From: Inia geoffrensis
Taxonomy: Eukaryota > Chordata > Mammalia > Artiodactyla > Iniidae
Assembly: GCA_036417435.1 (NCBI GenBank)
Contig: CM070914.1
Location: forward strand, 930,001 to 994,000
Length of the DNA stretch: 64,000 bases
Direction of reading: 5' to 3'
The notes under the pieces are model-generated. The model had not been told where the DNA came from, did not search any database, and was given only the letters and a program-made list of their open reading frames with translations. Numbering within the stretch: the first letter of the stretch is position 1; each line of letters opens with the position of its first letter. A program made the position numbers and the translations under genes. Shown here one piece after another: positions 48,004 through 60,438 of the stretch.

Positions 48004-49384
48004 GTGCATCATGCGAACTGCCTCAACCAAGCAACGCACTTGGTATGTGTGGGGCCGTCTAACTCTTCAAAAGTCTGCAGTGCCACGGGAAGAGCAGGCC
48101 TGAAATTGCAGTCAGAACGCACGCTGACTCTCTCCTGGCCCCAGGGTGAGTTCAGGCAGGAGGTCGTACATGGAATGCGAAGTCCAGGGTTTCTCTGAGT
48201 GCAGCTCAGACTAGGGTAATGGGTAAAATTTCGACGGCCTGAGGGACGTGCCAGAACGGTGTTCCTGAACCTCTGTGAGTGCTGGGGTACTTAAGCTGCT
48301 CCAAAACAGAGTGCAGTGCGTTTCCCTACACTCAGCATACACAGAGTGACTCCAAAGGTCTACGGGACTGGATGTTGCTCAACAGACACAGGTGGGCCTG
48401 GGAGTACTTAGTGTACCTGGCAGTAACAGGATGCCTACATGAGCCTCCTAGGTGTCTGCAATATCATACTGCCATTTAAGATATGCAGAGCAGAGGTCAC
48501 ATGCTCATGGAAAGTGCTGGACACCTCCGTTCCTACAAGCAAATCAAAGCCTAACTTCCAGGCATGTGTTCATGCTGGGTGCGCATTATGTGACGCATCA
48601 TGGTAAGCTGCGGACTTTCTCCTGGAGCACACTGACTTCACGTACGAGGTCTTCTATGTATTCAAGGCAGAGTGTTTTCTCCTGGCAGCTCACCCTCAGG
48701 GCCATGACGAAGACTTCCTGGGGACTTCGGACTCACCAGAAATGTGGTCCTGACGGTGCTCCAGGACTCTGGAAATGTAGCTCTCCTCCCGGGACATGCG
48801 GTGTGCAGCCCGTCACTCGGCATATACACAGGCCCTCCGATGTACAGACCAGTGGGCCTCCATGTGGTTCAGCCTTCCCACAGGGCTCTGGAGGTACTCA
48901 GTGAACTTGGAGGAAAAATGATGCACAACCGAGGGCCCTAGGAGTCCTCCAAAGGGTACTTCCTTTAAAATAAATCCCAACAGCGATGAAGAACTCATGG
49001 AGGCAGTTGCATGCCTCCCTTTTTCCACGGCTACTCAGGGTCTAACGTGGAGACGTGTTCTCTCATTGTTTCTTTTTAGTTCTAGAGACTGTCATGCTCA
49101 CCACCACCGAGGCCATGGAAGCAATTTGTTTGGCCAGAGCCAATTGATATTTTTCCCCGAAGCATTCTTACAGGGTTGAGAGGCCTGTCAACAGCAGAGA
49201 ATGTCAGGTAGTTTCTAGGCAGCATGAATGGAGCCTTCAAATTGAGAAAACAAGTCTAGTTCCAGCAGGCCCCGATTTCCACGGGCACACTCATCCTACG
49301 TCCCTCGGGTTTCTAACAAGTCCAAAGGGAGACAAGGTTACCCAGTGTTTCCTTCCCTGAATCAACTTGTCGAAGTAGGGTTTT
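48004..49384. repeat. Unit U35 (1,381 bp)
   Basis: S allele plus T insertion. CTGGCCCCAGG, GAAGTCCAGG, GAGTGACTCC, AAGGTCTACG, CTGCAATATC, AACTTCC and GGCATATACACAGG, then a U28-type tail. It contains the seven-unit repeat junction, 48,830-48,938. Confidence 0.95.
48830..48938. other. Junction interval of the 9,673-bp tandem duplication
   Basis: The sequence common to the left edge of copy 2 and the right edge of copy 1. C48,829 is the last base differing from 39,156, and T48,939 is the first base absent from 58,612. This is +826 to +934 from the unit anchor, overlapping the U25 exchange interval in unit phase. Confidence 0.88.
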
Positions 49385-50770
49385 GTGCATCATGCGAACT
49401 GCCTCAACCAAGCAACGCACTTGATATGTGTGGGGCCGTCTAACTCTTCAAAAGTCTGCAGTGCCACGGGAAGAGCAGGCCTGAAATTGCAGTCAGAACG
49501 CACGCTGACTCTCTCCTGGCGCCAGGGTGAGTTCAGGCAGGAGGTCGTACATGGAATGTGAAGCCCAGGGTTTCTCTGAGTGCAGCTCAGACTAGGGTAA
49601 TGGGTAAAATTTCGACGGCCTGAGGGACGTGCCAGAACGGTGTTCCTGAACCTCTGTGAGTGCTGGGGTACTTAAGCTGCTCCAAAACAGAGTGCAGTGC
49701 GTTTCCCTACACTCAGCATACACAGAGTGGCTCCAAAGGGCTACGGGACTGGATGTTGCTCAACAGACACAGGTGGGCCTGGGAGTACTTAGTGTACTAT
49801 ACCTGGCAGTAACAGGATGCCCACATGAGCCTCCTAGGTGTCTGTAAAATCATACTGCTATTTGAGATATGAAGAGCAGAGGTCACATGCTCATGGAAAG
49901 TGCTGGACACCATCGTTCCTACAAACAAATCAAAGCCTAACCTCCAGGCATGTGTTCATGCTGGGTGCGCATTAAGTGACGCAGCATGGTAAGATGCGGA
50001 CTTTCTCCTGGAGCACAGTGACTTCACGTACGAGGTCTTCTAAGTATTCAAGGCAGAGTGTTTTCTCATGGCAGCTCACCCTCAGGGCAATGACGAAGAC
50101 TTCCTGGGGACTTCGGACTCACCAGAAATGTGGTCCTGACGGTGCTCCAGGACTCTTGAAATGTAGCTCTCCTCCCGGTACATGCGGTGTGCAGCCCGTC
50201 ACTCGGCACGTACAGAGCCCCTCCGATGTACAGACCAGTGGGCCTCCATGTAGCTCAGCCTTCCCACAGGGCTCTGGAGGTACTCAGTGAACTTGGAGCA
50301 AAAACGATGCACAACCGAGGGCCCTAGGAGTCCTCCAAAGGGTACTTCCTTTAAAATAAATCCCAACAGCGATGAAGAACTCATGGAGACAGTTGCATGC
50401 CTCCGTTTTTCCACGGCTACTCAGGGTCTAACGTGGAGACGTGTTCTCTCATTGTTTCACTTTAGTTCTAGAGACTGTCATGCTCACCACCACCGAGGCC
50501 ATGGAAGCAACTTGTTTGGACAGAGCCAATTCATATTTTTCCCCGAAGCATTCTTACAGGGTTGAGAGGCCTGTCAACAGCAGAGAATATCAGGTAGTTT
50601 CTAGACAGGATGAATGGAGCCTTCAAATTGAGAAAACAAGTCTAGTTCCAGCAGGCCCCGATTTCCACGGGCACACTCATCCTACATCCCTCGGGTTTCT
50701 AACAAGTCCAGAGGGAGACAAGGTTACCCAGTGTTTCCTTCCCTGAATCAACTTGTCGAAGTAGGGTTTT
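49385..50770. repeat. Unit U36 (1,386 bp)
   Basis: Copy of U29 at offset 9,673; L2 allele plus T insertion. Confidence 0.95.
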
Positions 50771-52150
50771 GTGCATCATGCGAACTGCCTCAACCAAGCA
50801 ACGCACTTGATATGTGTGGGGCTGTCTAACTCTTCAAAAGTCTGCAGTGCCACGGGAAGAGCAGGCCTGAAATTGCAGTCAGAACGCACGCTGACTCTCT
50901 CCTGGCGCCAGGGTGAGTTCAGGCAGGAGGTCGTACATGGAATGCGAAGCCCAGGGTTTCTCTGAGTGCAGCTCAGACTAGGGTAATGGGTAAAATTTCG
51001 ACGGCCTGAGGGACGTGCCAGAACGGTGTTCCTGAACCTCTGTGAGTGCTGGGGTACTTAAGCTGCTCCAAAACAGAGTGCAGTGCGTTTCCCTACACTC
51101 AGCATACACAGAGTGGCTCCAAAGGGCTACGGGACTGGATGTTGCTCAACAGACACAGGTGGGCCTGGGAGTACTTAGTGTACCTGGCAGTAACAGGATG
51201 CCTACATGAGCCTCCTAGGTGTCTGTAATATCATACTGCCATTTACGATATGCAGAGCAGAGGTCACATGCTCATGGAAAGTGCTGGACACCTCCGTTCC
51301 TACAAGCAAATCAAAGCCTAACCTCCTGGCATGTGTTCATGCTGGGTGCGCATTAACTGACGCAGCATGGTAACATGCTGACTTTCTTCTGGAGCACACT
51401 GACTTCACGTACGAGGTCTTCTCAGTATTCAAGGCAGAGTGTTTTCTCATGGCAGCTCACCCTCAGGGCCATGACAAAGACTTCCTGGGGACTTCGGACT
51501 CACCAGAAATGTGGTCCTGACGGTGCTCCAGGACTCTGGAAATGTAGCTCTCCTCCCGGGACATGCGGTGTGCAGCCCGTCACTCGGCACGTACACAGGC
51601 CCTCCGATGTACAGACCAGTGGGGCTCCATGTGGTTCAGCCTTCCCACAGGGCTCTGGAGGTTCTCAGTGAACTTGGAGAAAAAATGATGCACAACCGAG
51701 GGCCCAGGAGTCCTCCAAAGGGTACTTCCTTTAAAATAAATCCCAACAGCGATGAAGAACTCATGGAGACAGTTGCATGCCTCCCTTTTTACACGGCTAC
51801 TCAGGGTCTAACGTGGAGACGTGTTCTCTCACTGTTTCACTTTAGTTCTAGAGACTGTCATGCTCACCACCACCGAGGCCATGGAAGCACCTTGTTTAGA
51901 CAGAGCCAATTCATATTTTTCCCCGAAGGATTCTTACAGGGTGGAGAGACCTGTCAACAGCAGAGAATGTCAGGTAGTTTCTAGGCAGCATGAATGGAGC
52001 CTTCAAATTGAGAAAAGAAGTCTAGTTCCAGCAGGCCCCGATTTCCACGCGCACACTCATCATACGTCCCTCGGGTTTCTAACAAGTCCAAAGGGAGACA
52101 AGGTTACCCAGTGTTTCCTTCCCTGAATCAACTTGTCGAAGTAGGGTTTT
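50771..52150. repeat. Unit U37 (1,380 bp)
   Basis: Copy of U30 at offset 9,673; S allele. Confidence 0.95.
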
Positions 52151-53536
52151 GTGCATCATGCGAACTGCCTCAACCAAGCAACGCACTTGGTATGTGTGGG
52201 GCCGTCTAACTCTTCAAAAGTCTGCAGTGCCACGGGAAGAGCAGGCCTGAAATTGCAGTCAGAACGCACGCTGACTCTCTCCTGGCGCCATGGTGAGTTC
52301 AGGCAGGAGGTCGTACATGGAATGCGAAGCCCAGGGTTTCTCTGAGTGCAGCTCAGACTAGGGTAATGGGTAAAATTTCGACGGCCTGAGGGACGTGCCA
52401 GAACGGTGTTCCTGAACCTCTGTGAGTGCTGGGGTACTTAAGCTGCTCCAAAACAGAGTGCAGTGCGTTTCCCTACACTCAGCATACACAGAGTGGCTCC
52501 AAAGGGCTACGGGACTGGATGTTGCTCAACAGACACAGGGGGGCCTGGGAGTACTTAGTGTACTATACCTGGCAGTAACAGGATGCCCACATGAGCCTCC
52601 TAGGTGTCTGTAAAATCATACTGCGATTTGAGATATGAAGAGCAGAGGTCACATGCTCATGGAAAGTGCTGGACACCATCGTTCCTACAAACAAATCAAA
52701 GCCTAACCTCCAGGCATGTGTTCATGCTGGGTGTGCATTAAGTGACGCAGCATGGTAAGATGCGGACTTTCTCCTGGAGCACAGTGACTTCACGTACGAG
52801 GTCTTCTAAGTATTCAAGGCAGAGTGTTTTCTCATGGCAGCTCACCCTCAGGGCAATGACGAAGACTTCCTGGGGACTTCGGACTCACCAGAAATGTGGT
52901 CCTGACGGTGCTCCAGGACTCTTGAAATGTAGCTCTCCTCCCGGTACATGCGGTGTGCAGCCCGTCACTCGGCACGTACAGAGGCCCTCCGATGTACAGA
53001 CCAGTGGGCCTCCATGTGGCTCAGCCTTCCCACAGGGCTCTGGAGGTACTCAGTGAACTTGGAGTAAAAACGATGCACAACCGAGGGCCCTAGGAGTCCT
53101 CCAAAGGGTACTTCCTTTAAAATAAATCCCAACAGCGATGAAGAACTCATGGAGACAGTTGCATGCCTCCCTTTTTCCACGGCTACTCAGGGTCTAACGT
53201 GGAGACGTGTTCTCTCATTGTTTCACTTTAGTTCTAGAGACTGTCATGCTCACCACCACCGAGGCCATGGAAGCACCTGGTTTGGACAGAGCCAATTCAT
53301 ATTTTTCCCCGAAGCATTCTTACAGGGTTGAGAGGCCTGTCAACAGCAGAGAATATCAGGTAGTTTCTAGGCAGGATGAATGGAGCCTTCAAATTGAGAA
53401 AACAAGTCTAGTTCCAGCAGGCCCCGATTTCCACGGGCACACTCATCCTACGTCCCTCGGGTTTCTAACAAGTCCAAAGGGAGACAAGGTTACCCAGTGT
53501 TTCCTTCCCTGAATCAACTTGTCGAAGTAGGGTTTT
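52151..53536. repeat. Unit U38 (1,386 bp)
   Basis: Copy of U31 at offset 9,673; L2 allele plus T insertion. Confidence 0.95.
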
Positions 53537-54916
53537 GTGCATCATGCGAACTGCCTCAACCAAGCAACGCACTTGGTATGTGTGGGGCCGTCTAACTCTT
53601 CAAAAGTCTGCAGTGCCACGGGAAGAGCAGGCCTGAAATTGCAGTCAGAACGCACGCTGACTCTCTCCTGGCGCCAGGGTGAGTTCAGGCAGGAGGTCGT
53701 ACATGGAATGCGAAGCCCAGGGTTTCTCTGAGTGCAGCTCAGACTAGGGTAATGGGTAAAATTTCGACGGCCTGAGGGACGTGCCAGAACGGTGTTCCTG
53801 AACCTCTGTGAGTGCTGGGGTACTTAAGCTGCTCCGAAACAGAGTGCAGTGCGTTTCCCTACACTCAGCATACACAGAGTGGCTCCAAAGGGCTACGGGA
53901 CTGGATGTTGCTCAACAGACACAGGTGGGCCTGGGAGTACTTAGTGTACCTGGCAGTAACAGGATGCCTACATGAGCCTCCTAGGTGTCTGTAATATCAT
54001 ACTGCCATTTAAGATATGCAGAGCAGAGGTCACATGCTCATGGAAAGTGCTGGACACCATCGTTCCTACAAACAAATCAAAGCCTAACCTCCAGGCATGT
54101 GTTCATGCTGGGTGCGCATTATGTGACGCATCATGGTAAGCTGCGGACTTTCTCCTGGAGCACACTGACTTCACGTGCGAGGTCTTCTATGTATTCAAGG
54201 CAGAGTGTTTTCTCCTGGCAGCTCACCCTCAGGGCCATGACGAAGACTTCCTGGGGACTTCGGACTCACCAGAAATGTGGTCCTGACGGTGCTCCAGGAC
54301 TCTGGAAATGTAGCTCTCCTCCCGGGACATGCGGTGTGCAGCCCGTCACTCGGCACGTACAGAGGCCCTCCGATGTACAGACCAGTGGGCCTCCATGTGG
54401 TTCAGCCTTCCCACAGGGCTCTGGAGGTACTCAGTGAACTTGGAGGAAAAATGATGCACAACGGAGGGCCCAGGAGTCCTCAAAATGTTCCTTCCTTTAA
54501 AATAAATCCCAACAGCGATGAAGAACTCATGGAGACAGTTGCATGCCTCCCTTTTTACACGGCTACTAAGGGTCTAACGTGGAGACGTGTTCTCTCTTTG
54601 TTTCACTTTAGTTCTAGAGACTGTCATGCTCACCACCACCGAGGCCAAGGAAGCAGCTTGTTTGGTCAGAGCCAATTCATATTCTTCCCCGAAGGATTCT
54701 TACAGGGTTGAGAGACCTGTCAACAGCAGAGAATGTCAGGTAGTTTCTAGGCAGCATGAATGGACCCTTCAAATTGAGAAAACAAGTCTAGTTCCAGCAG
54801 GCCCCGATTTCCACGGGCACACTCATCCTACGTCCCTCGGGTTTCTAACAAGTCCAAAGGGAGACAAGGTTACCCAGTGTTTCCTTCCCTGAATCAACTT
54901 GTCGAAGTAGGGTTTT
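53537..54916. repeat. Unit U39 (1,380 bp), carries K-type tail
   Basis: Copy of U32 at offset 9,673; S allele. Confidence 0.95.
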
Positions 54917-56296
54917 GTGCATCATGCGAACTGCCTCAACCAAGCAACGCACTTGGTACGTGTGGGGCCGTCTAATACTTCAAAAGTCTGCAGTGCCACG
55001 GGAAGAGCAGGCCTGAAATTGCAGTCAGAACGCACGCTGACTCTCTCCTGGCGCCAGGGTGAGTTCAGGCAGGAGGTCGTACATGGAATGCGAAGCCCAG
55101 GGTTTCTCTGAGTGCAGCTCAGACTAGGGTAATGGGTAAAATTTCGACGGCCTGAGGGACGTGCCAGAACGGTGTTCCTGAACCTCTGTGAGTGCTGGGG
55201 TACTTAAGCTGCTCCAAAACAGAGTGCAGTGCGTTTCCCTACACTCAGCATACACAGAGTGGCTCCAAAGGGCTACGGGACTGGATGTTGCTCAACAGAC
55301 ACAGGTGGGCCTGGGATTACTTAGTGTACCTGGCAGTAACAGGATGCCTACATGAGCCTCCTAGGTGTCTGTAATATCACACTGCCATTTAAGATATGCA
55401 GAGCAGAGGTCACATGCTCATGGAAAGTGCTGGACACCTCCGTTCCTACAAGCAAATCAAAGCCTAACCTCCTGGCATGTGTTCATGCTGGGTGCGCATT
55501 AAGTGACTCAGCATGGTAACATGCTGACTTTCTTCTGGAGCACAGTGACTTCACGTACGAGGTCTTCTCAGTATTCAAGGCAGAGTGTTTTCTCATGGCA
55601 GCTCACCCTCAGGGCCATGACAAAGACTTCCTGGGGACTTCGGACTCACCAGAAATGTGGTCCTGACGGTGCTCCAGGACTCTGGAAATGTAGCTCTCCT
55701 CCCGGGACATGCGGTGTGCAGCCCGTCACTCGGCACGTACAGAGGCCCTCCGATGTACAGACCAGTGGGCCTCCATGTGGTTCAGTCTTCCCACAGGGCT
55801 CTGGAGGTACTCAGTGAACTTGGAGGAAAAATGATGCACAACCGAGGGCCCAGGAGTCCTCCAAAGGGTACTTCCTTTAAAATAAATCCCAATAGCGATG
55901 AAGAACTCATGGAGACAGTTGCATGCCTCCCTTTTTCCACGGCTACTCAGGGTCTAACGTGGAGACGTGTTCTCTCATTGTTTCTTTTTAGTTCTAGAGA
56001 CTGTCATGCTCACCACCACCGAGGCCATGGAAGCAATTTGTTTGGACAGAGCCAATTCATATTTTTCCCCGAAGCATTCTTACAGGGTTGAGAGGCCTGT
56101 CAACAGCAGAGAATGTCAGGTAGTTTCTAGGCAGCATGAATGGAGCCTTCAAATTGAGAAAACAAGTCTAGTTCCAGCAGGCCCCGATTTCCACGGGCAC
56201 ACTCATCCTACGTCCCTCGGGTTTCTAACAAGTCCAAAGGGAGACAAGGTTACCCAGTGTTTCCTTCCCTGAATCAACTTGTCGAAGTAGGGTTTT
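54917..56296. repeat. Unit U40 (1,380 bp)
   Basis: Copy of U33 at offset 9,673; S allele. GTGACTCAGCA at 55,503-55,513. Confidence 0.95.
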
Positions 56297-57676
56297 GTGC
56301 ATCATGCAAACTGCCTCAACCAAGCAATGCACTTGATATGTGTGGGGCCGTCTAACTCTTCAAAAGTCTGCAGTGCCACGGGAAGAGCAGGCCTGAAATT
56401 GCAGTCAGAACGCACGCTGACTCTCTCCTGGCGCCAGGGTGAGTTCAGGCAGGAGGTCGTACATGGAATGCGAAGCCCAGGGTTTCTCTGAGTGCAGCTC
56501 AGACTAGGGTAATGGGTAAAATTTCGACGGCCTGAGGGGCGTGCCAGAACGGTGTTCCTGAACCTCTGTGAGTGCTGGGGTACTTAAGCTGCTCCAAAAC
56601 AGAGTGCAGTGCGTTTCCCTACACTCAGCATACACAGAGTGGCTCCAAAGGGCTACGGGACTGGATGTTGCTCAACAGACACAGGTGGGCCTGGGAGTAC
56701 TTAGTGTACCTGGCAGTAACAGGATGCCTACATGAGCCTCCTAGGTGTTTGTAATATCACACTGCCATTTAAGATATGCAGAGCAGAGGTCACATGCTCA
56801 TGGAAAGTGCTGGACACCTCCGTTCCTACAAGCAAATCAAAGCCTAACCTCCTGGCATGTGTTCATGCTGGGTGCGCATTAAGTGACACAGCATGGTAAC
56901 ATGCTGACTTTCTTCTGGAGCACAGTGACTTCACGTACGAGGTCTTCTCAGTATTCAAGGCAGAGTGTTTTCTCATGGCAGCTCACCCTCAAGGCCATGA
57001 CAAAGACTTCCTGGGGACTTCGGACTCACCAGAAATGTGGTCCTGACGGTGCTCCAGGACTCTGGAAATGTAGCTCTCCTCCCGGTACATGCGGTGTGCA
57101 GCCCGTCACTCGGCACGTACAGAGGCCCTCCGATGTACAGACCACTGGGGCTCCATGTGGTTCAGCCTTCCCACAGGGCTCTGGAGGTACTCAGTGAACT
57201 TGGAGGAAAAATGATGCACAACCGAGGGCCCAGGAGTCCTCCAAAGGGTACTTCCTTTAAAATAAATCCCAATAGCGATGAAGAACTCATGGAGACAGTT
57301 GCATGCCTCCCTTTTTCCACGGCTACTCAGGGTCTAACGTGGAGACGTGTTCTCTCATTTTTTCTTTTTAGTTCTGGAGACTGTCATGCTCACCACCACC
57401 GAGGCCATGGAAGCAATTTCTTTGGCCAGAGCCAATTCATATTTTTCCCCGAAGCATTCTTACAGGGTTGAGAGGCCTGTCAACAGCAGAGAATATCAGG
57501 TAGTTTCTAGGCAGGATGAATGGAGCCTTCAAATTGAGAAAACAAGTCTAGTTCCAGCAGGCCCCGATTTCCACGGGCACACTCATCCTACTTCCCTCGG
57601 GTTTCTAACAAGTCCAAAGGGAGACAAGGTTATCCAGTGTTTCCTTCCCTGAATCAACTTGTCGAAGTAGGGTTTT
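56297..57676. repeat. Unit U41 (1,380 bp)
   Basis: Copy of U34 at offset 9,673; S allele. Confidence 0.95.
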
Positions 57677-59056
57677 GTGCATCATGCGAACTGCCTCAAC
57701 CAAGCAACGCACTTGGTATGTGTGGGGCCGTCTAACTCTTCAAAAGTCTGCAGTGCCACGGGAAGAGCAGGCCTGAAATTGCAGTCAGAACGCACGCTGA
57801 CTCTCTCCTGGCCCCAGGGTGAGTTCAGGCAGGAGGTCGTACATGGAATGCGAAGTCCAGGGTTTCTCTGAGTGCAGCTCAGACTAGGGTAATGGGTAAA
57901 ATTTCGACGGCCTGAGGGACGTGCCAGAACGGTGTTCCTGAACCTCTGTGAGTGCTGGGGTACTTAAGCTGCTCCAAAACAGAGTGCAGTGCGTTTCCCT
58001 ACACTCAGCATACACAGAGTGACTCCAAAGGTCTACGGGACTGGATGTTGCTCAACAGACACAGGTGGGCCTGGGAGTACTTAGTGTACCTGGCAGTAAC
58101 AGGATGCCTACATGAGCCTCCTAGGTGTCTGCAATATCATACTGCCATTTAAGATATGCAGAGCAGAGGTCACATGCTCATGGAAAGTGCTGGACACCTC
58201 CGTTCCTACAAGCAAATCAAAGCCTAACTTCCAGGCATGTGTTCATGCTGGGTGCGCATTATGTGACGCATCATGGTAAGCTGCGGACTTTCTCCTGGAG
58301 CACACTGACTTCACGTACGAGGTCTTCTATGTATTCAAGGCAGAGTGTTTTCTCCTGGCAGCTCACCCTCAGGGCCATGACGAAGACTTCCTGGGGACTT
58401 CGGACTCACCAGAAATGTGGTCCTGACGGTGCTCCAGGACTCTGGAAATGTAGCTCTCCTCCCGGGACATGCGGTGTGCAGCCCGTCACTCGGCATATAC
58501 ACAGGCCCTCCGATGTACAGACCAGTGGGCCTCCATGTGGTTCAGCCTTCCCACAGGGCTCTGGAGGTACTCAGTGAACTTGGAGGAAAAATGATGCACA
58601 ACCGAGGGCCCAGGAGTCCTCCAAAGGGTACTTCCTTTAAAATAAATCTCAATAGCGATGAAGAACTCATGGAGACAGTTGCATGCCTCCCTTTTTCCAC
58701 GGCTACTCAGGGTCTAACGTGGAGACGTGTTCTCTCATTGTTTCTTTTTAGTTCTAGAGACTGTCATGCTCACCACCACCGAGGCCATGGAAGCAACTTG
58801 TTTGGACAGAGCCAATTCATATTTTTCCCCGAAGCATTCTTACAGGGGTGAGAGGCCTGTCAACAGCAGAGAATATCAGGTAGTTTCTAGGCAGCATGAA
58901 TGGAGCCTTCAAATTGAGAAAACAAGTCTAGTTCCAGCAGGCCCCGATTTCCACGGGCACACTCATCCTACGTCCCTCGGGTTTCTAACAAGTCCAAAGG
59001 GAGACAAGGTTACCCAGTGTTTCCTCCCCTGAATCAACTTGTCGAAGTAAGGTTTT
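57677..59056. repeat. Unit U42 (1,380 bp)
   Basis: Copy of U35 up to 58,611; afterwards it differs, with GGGCCCAGG, ATCTCAATAGCG, GCAACTTG, CAGGGGTGAG and TTCCTCCCC. S allele. Confidence 0.95.
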
Positions 59057-60438
59057 GTGCATCATGCGAACTGCCTCAACCAAGCAACGCACTTGTTATG
59101 TGTGGGGCCGTCTGACTCTTCAAAAGTCTGCAGTGCCACGGGAAGAGCTGGCCTGAAATTGCAGTCAGAACGCACGCTGACTCTCTCCTGGCGCCAGGGT
59201 GAGTTCAGGCAGGAGGTCGTACATGGAATGCGAAGCCCAGGGTTTCTCTGAGTGCAGCTCAGACTAGGGTAATGGGTAAAATTTCGATGGCCTGAGGGAC
59301 GTGCCAGAACGGTGTTCCTGAACCTCTGTGAGTGCTGGGGTACTTAAGCTGCTCCAAAACAGAGTGCAGTGCGTTTCCCTACACTCAGCATACACAGAGT
59401 GGCTCCAAAGGGCTACGGGACTGGATGTTGCTCAACAGACACAAGTGGGCCTGGAAATACTTACTGTACCTGGCAATAACAGGATGCCCACATGAGCCTC
59501 CTAGGTGTCTGTAAAATCATACTGCCATTTAAGATATGCAGAGCAGAGGTCACATGCTCATGGAAAGTGCTGGACACCTCCGTTCCTGCAAGCAAATCAA
59601 AGCCTAACCTCCAGGCATGTGTTTATGCCAGGTGCGCATTAAGTGACGCAGCATGGTAAGATTCTGACTTTCTTCTTGAGCACACTGACTTCACGTACGA
59701 GGTCTTCTAAGTATTCAAGGCAGAGTGTTTTCTCATGGGCGCTCACCCTCAGGGCCATGACAAAAGACTTCCTGGAGACATCGGACTCACCAGAAATGTG
59801 GTCCTGACGGTGCTCCAGGACTCTGGAAATGTAGCTCTCCTCCCGGTACATGCGGTGTGCAGCCCGTCACTCGGCACGTACAGAGGCCCTCCGATGTACA
59901 GACCAGTGGGCCTCCATGTGGCTCAGCCTTCCCACAGGGCTCTGGAGGTACTCAGTGAACTTGGAGCAAAAACGATGCATAACCGAGGGCCCTAGGAGTC
60001 CTCCAAAGGGTACTTCCTTTAAAATAAATCTCAACAGCGATGAAGAACTCATGGAGACAGTTGCATGCCTCCCTTTTTCCACGGCTACTCAGGGTCTAAC
60101 GTGGAGACGTGTTCCCTCATTGTTTCACTTTAGTTCTAGAGACTGTCATGCTCACCACCACCGAGGCCATTGAAGCAACTTGTTTGGACAGAGCCAATTC
60201 ATATTTTTCCCCGAAGCATTCTTACAGGGTTTAGAGGCCTGTCAACAGCAGAGAATATCAGGTAGTTTCTAGGCAGCATGAATGGAGCCTTGAAATTGAG
60301 AAAACAAGTCTAGTTCCAGCAGGCCCCGATTTCCACGGGCACACTCACCCTACGTCCCTCGGGTTTCTAACAAGTCCAAAGGGAGACAAGGTTACCCAGT
60401 GTTTCCTTCCCTGAATCAACTTGTCGAAGTAGGGTTTT
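59057..60438. repeat. Unit U43 (1,382 bp), divergent
   Basis: S allele, T insertion and one extra A (CAAAAGAC near 59,761), which explains 1,382 bp. Private CTTGTTATG, GTCTGACTC, GAGCTGGCC, CGATGG, GGAAATACTTACTG, GCAATAAC, TTTATGCCAGG, GATTCTGAC, TTCTTGAGC, GTTCCCTC, CATTGAAGC and GGTTTAGAGG; the last puts a TAG in the 101-codon frame. Confidence 0.95.

Larger units (their letters stand above)
39157..48829. repeat. Seven-unit repeat (9,673 bp), copy 1
   Basis: The first of two tandem copies at an exact offset of 9,673. The last mismatch on the left is G39,156 versus C48,829. Agreement then runs to 48,938/58,611, where copy 1 has the extra T of GGGCCCTAGG. Every private variant I compared is shared, including CGCCATGG near 42,617, CACAGGGGGG near 42,867, the ATCATGG/AAGCTGCGG unit, GAGGGGCGTG near 46,865, GGTGTTTG near 47,075, CTGGCCCC near 48,139 and GAGTGACTCC near 48,348. 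I compared landmarks, not every base. Confidence 0.95.
48830..58611. repeat. Seven-unit repeat, copy 2
   Basis: A direct continuation of copy 1 with the same seven subtypes in the same order, at constant offset 9,673. It also repeats the first ~109 bases shared at the junction. No difference from copy 1 was seen at any of several dozen diagnostic sites. After 58,611 the sequence leaves the repeat, with GGGCCCAGG instead of GGGCCCTAGG. This implies a very recent duplication, ongoing conversion, or an assembly duplication. Confidence 0.95.
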
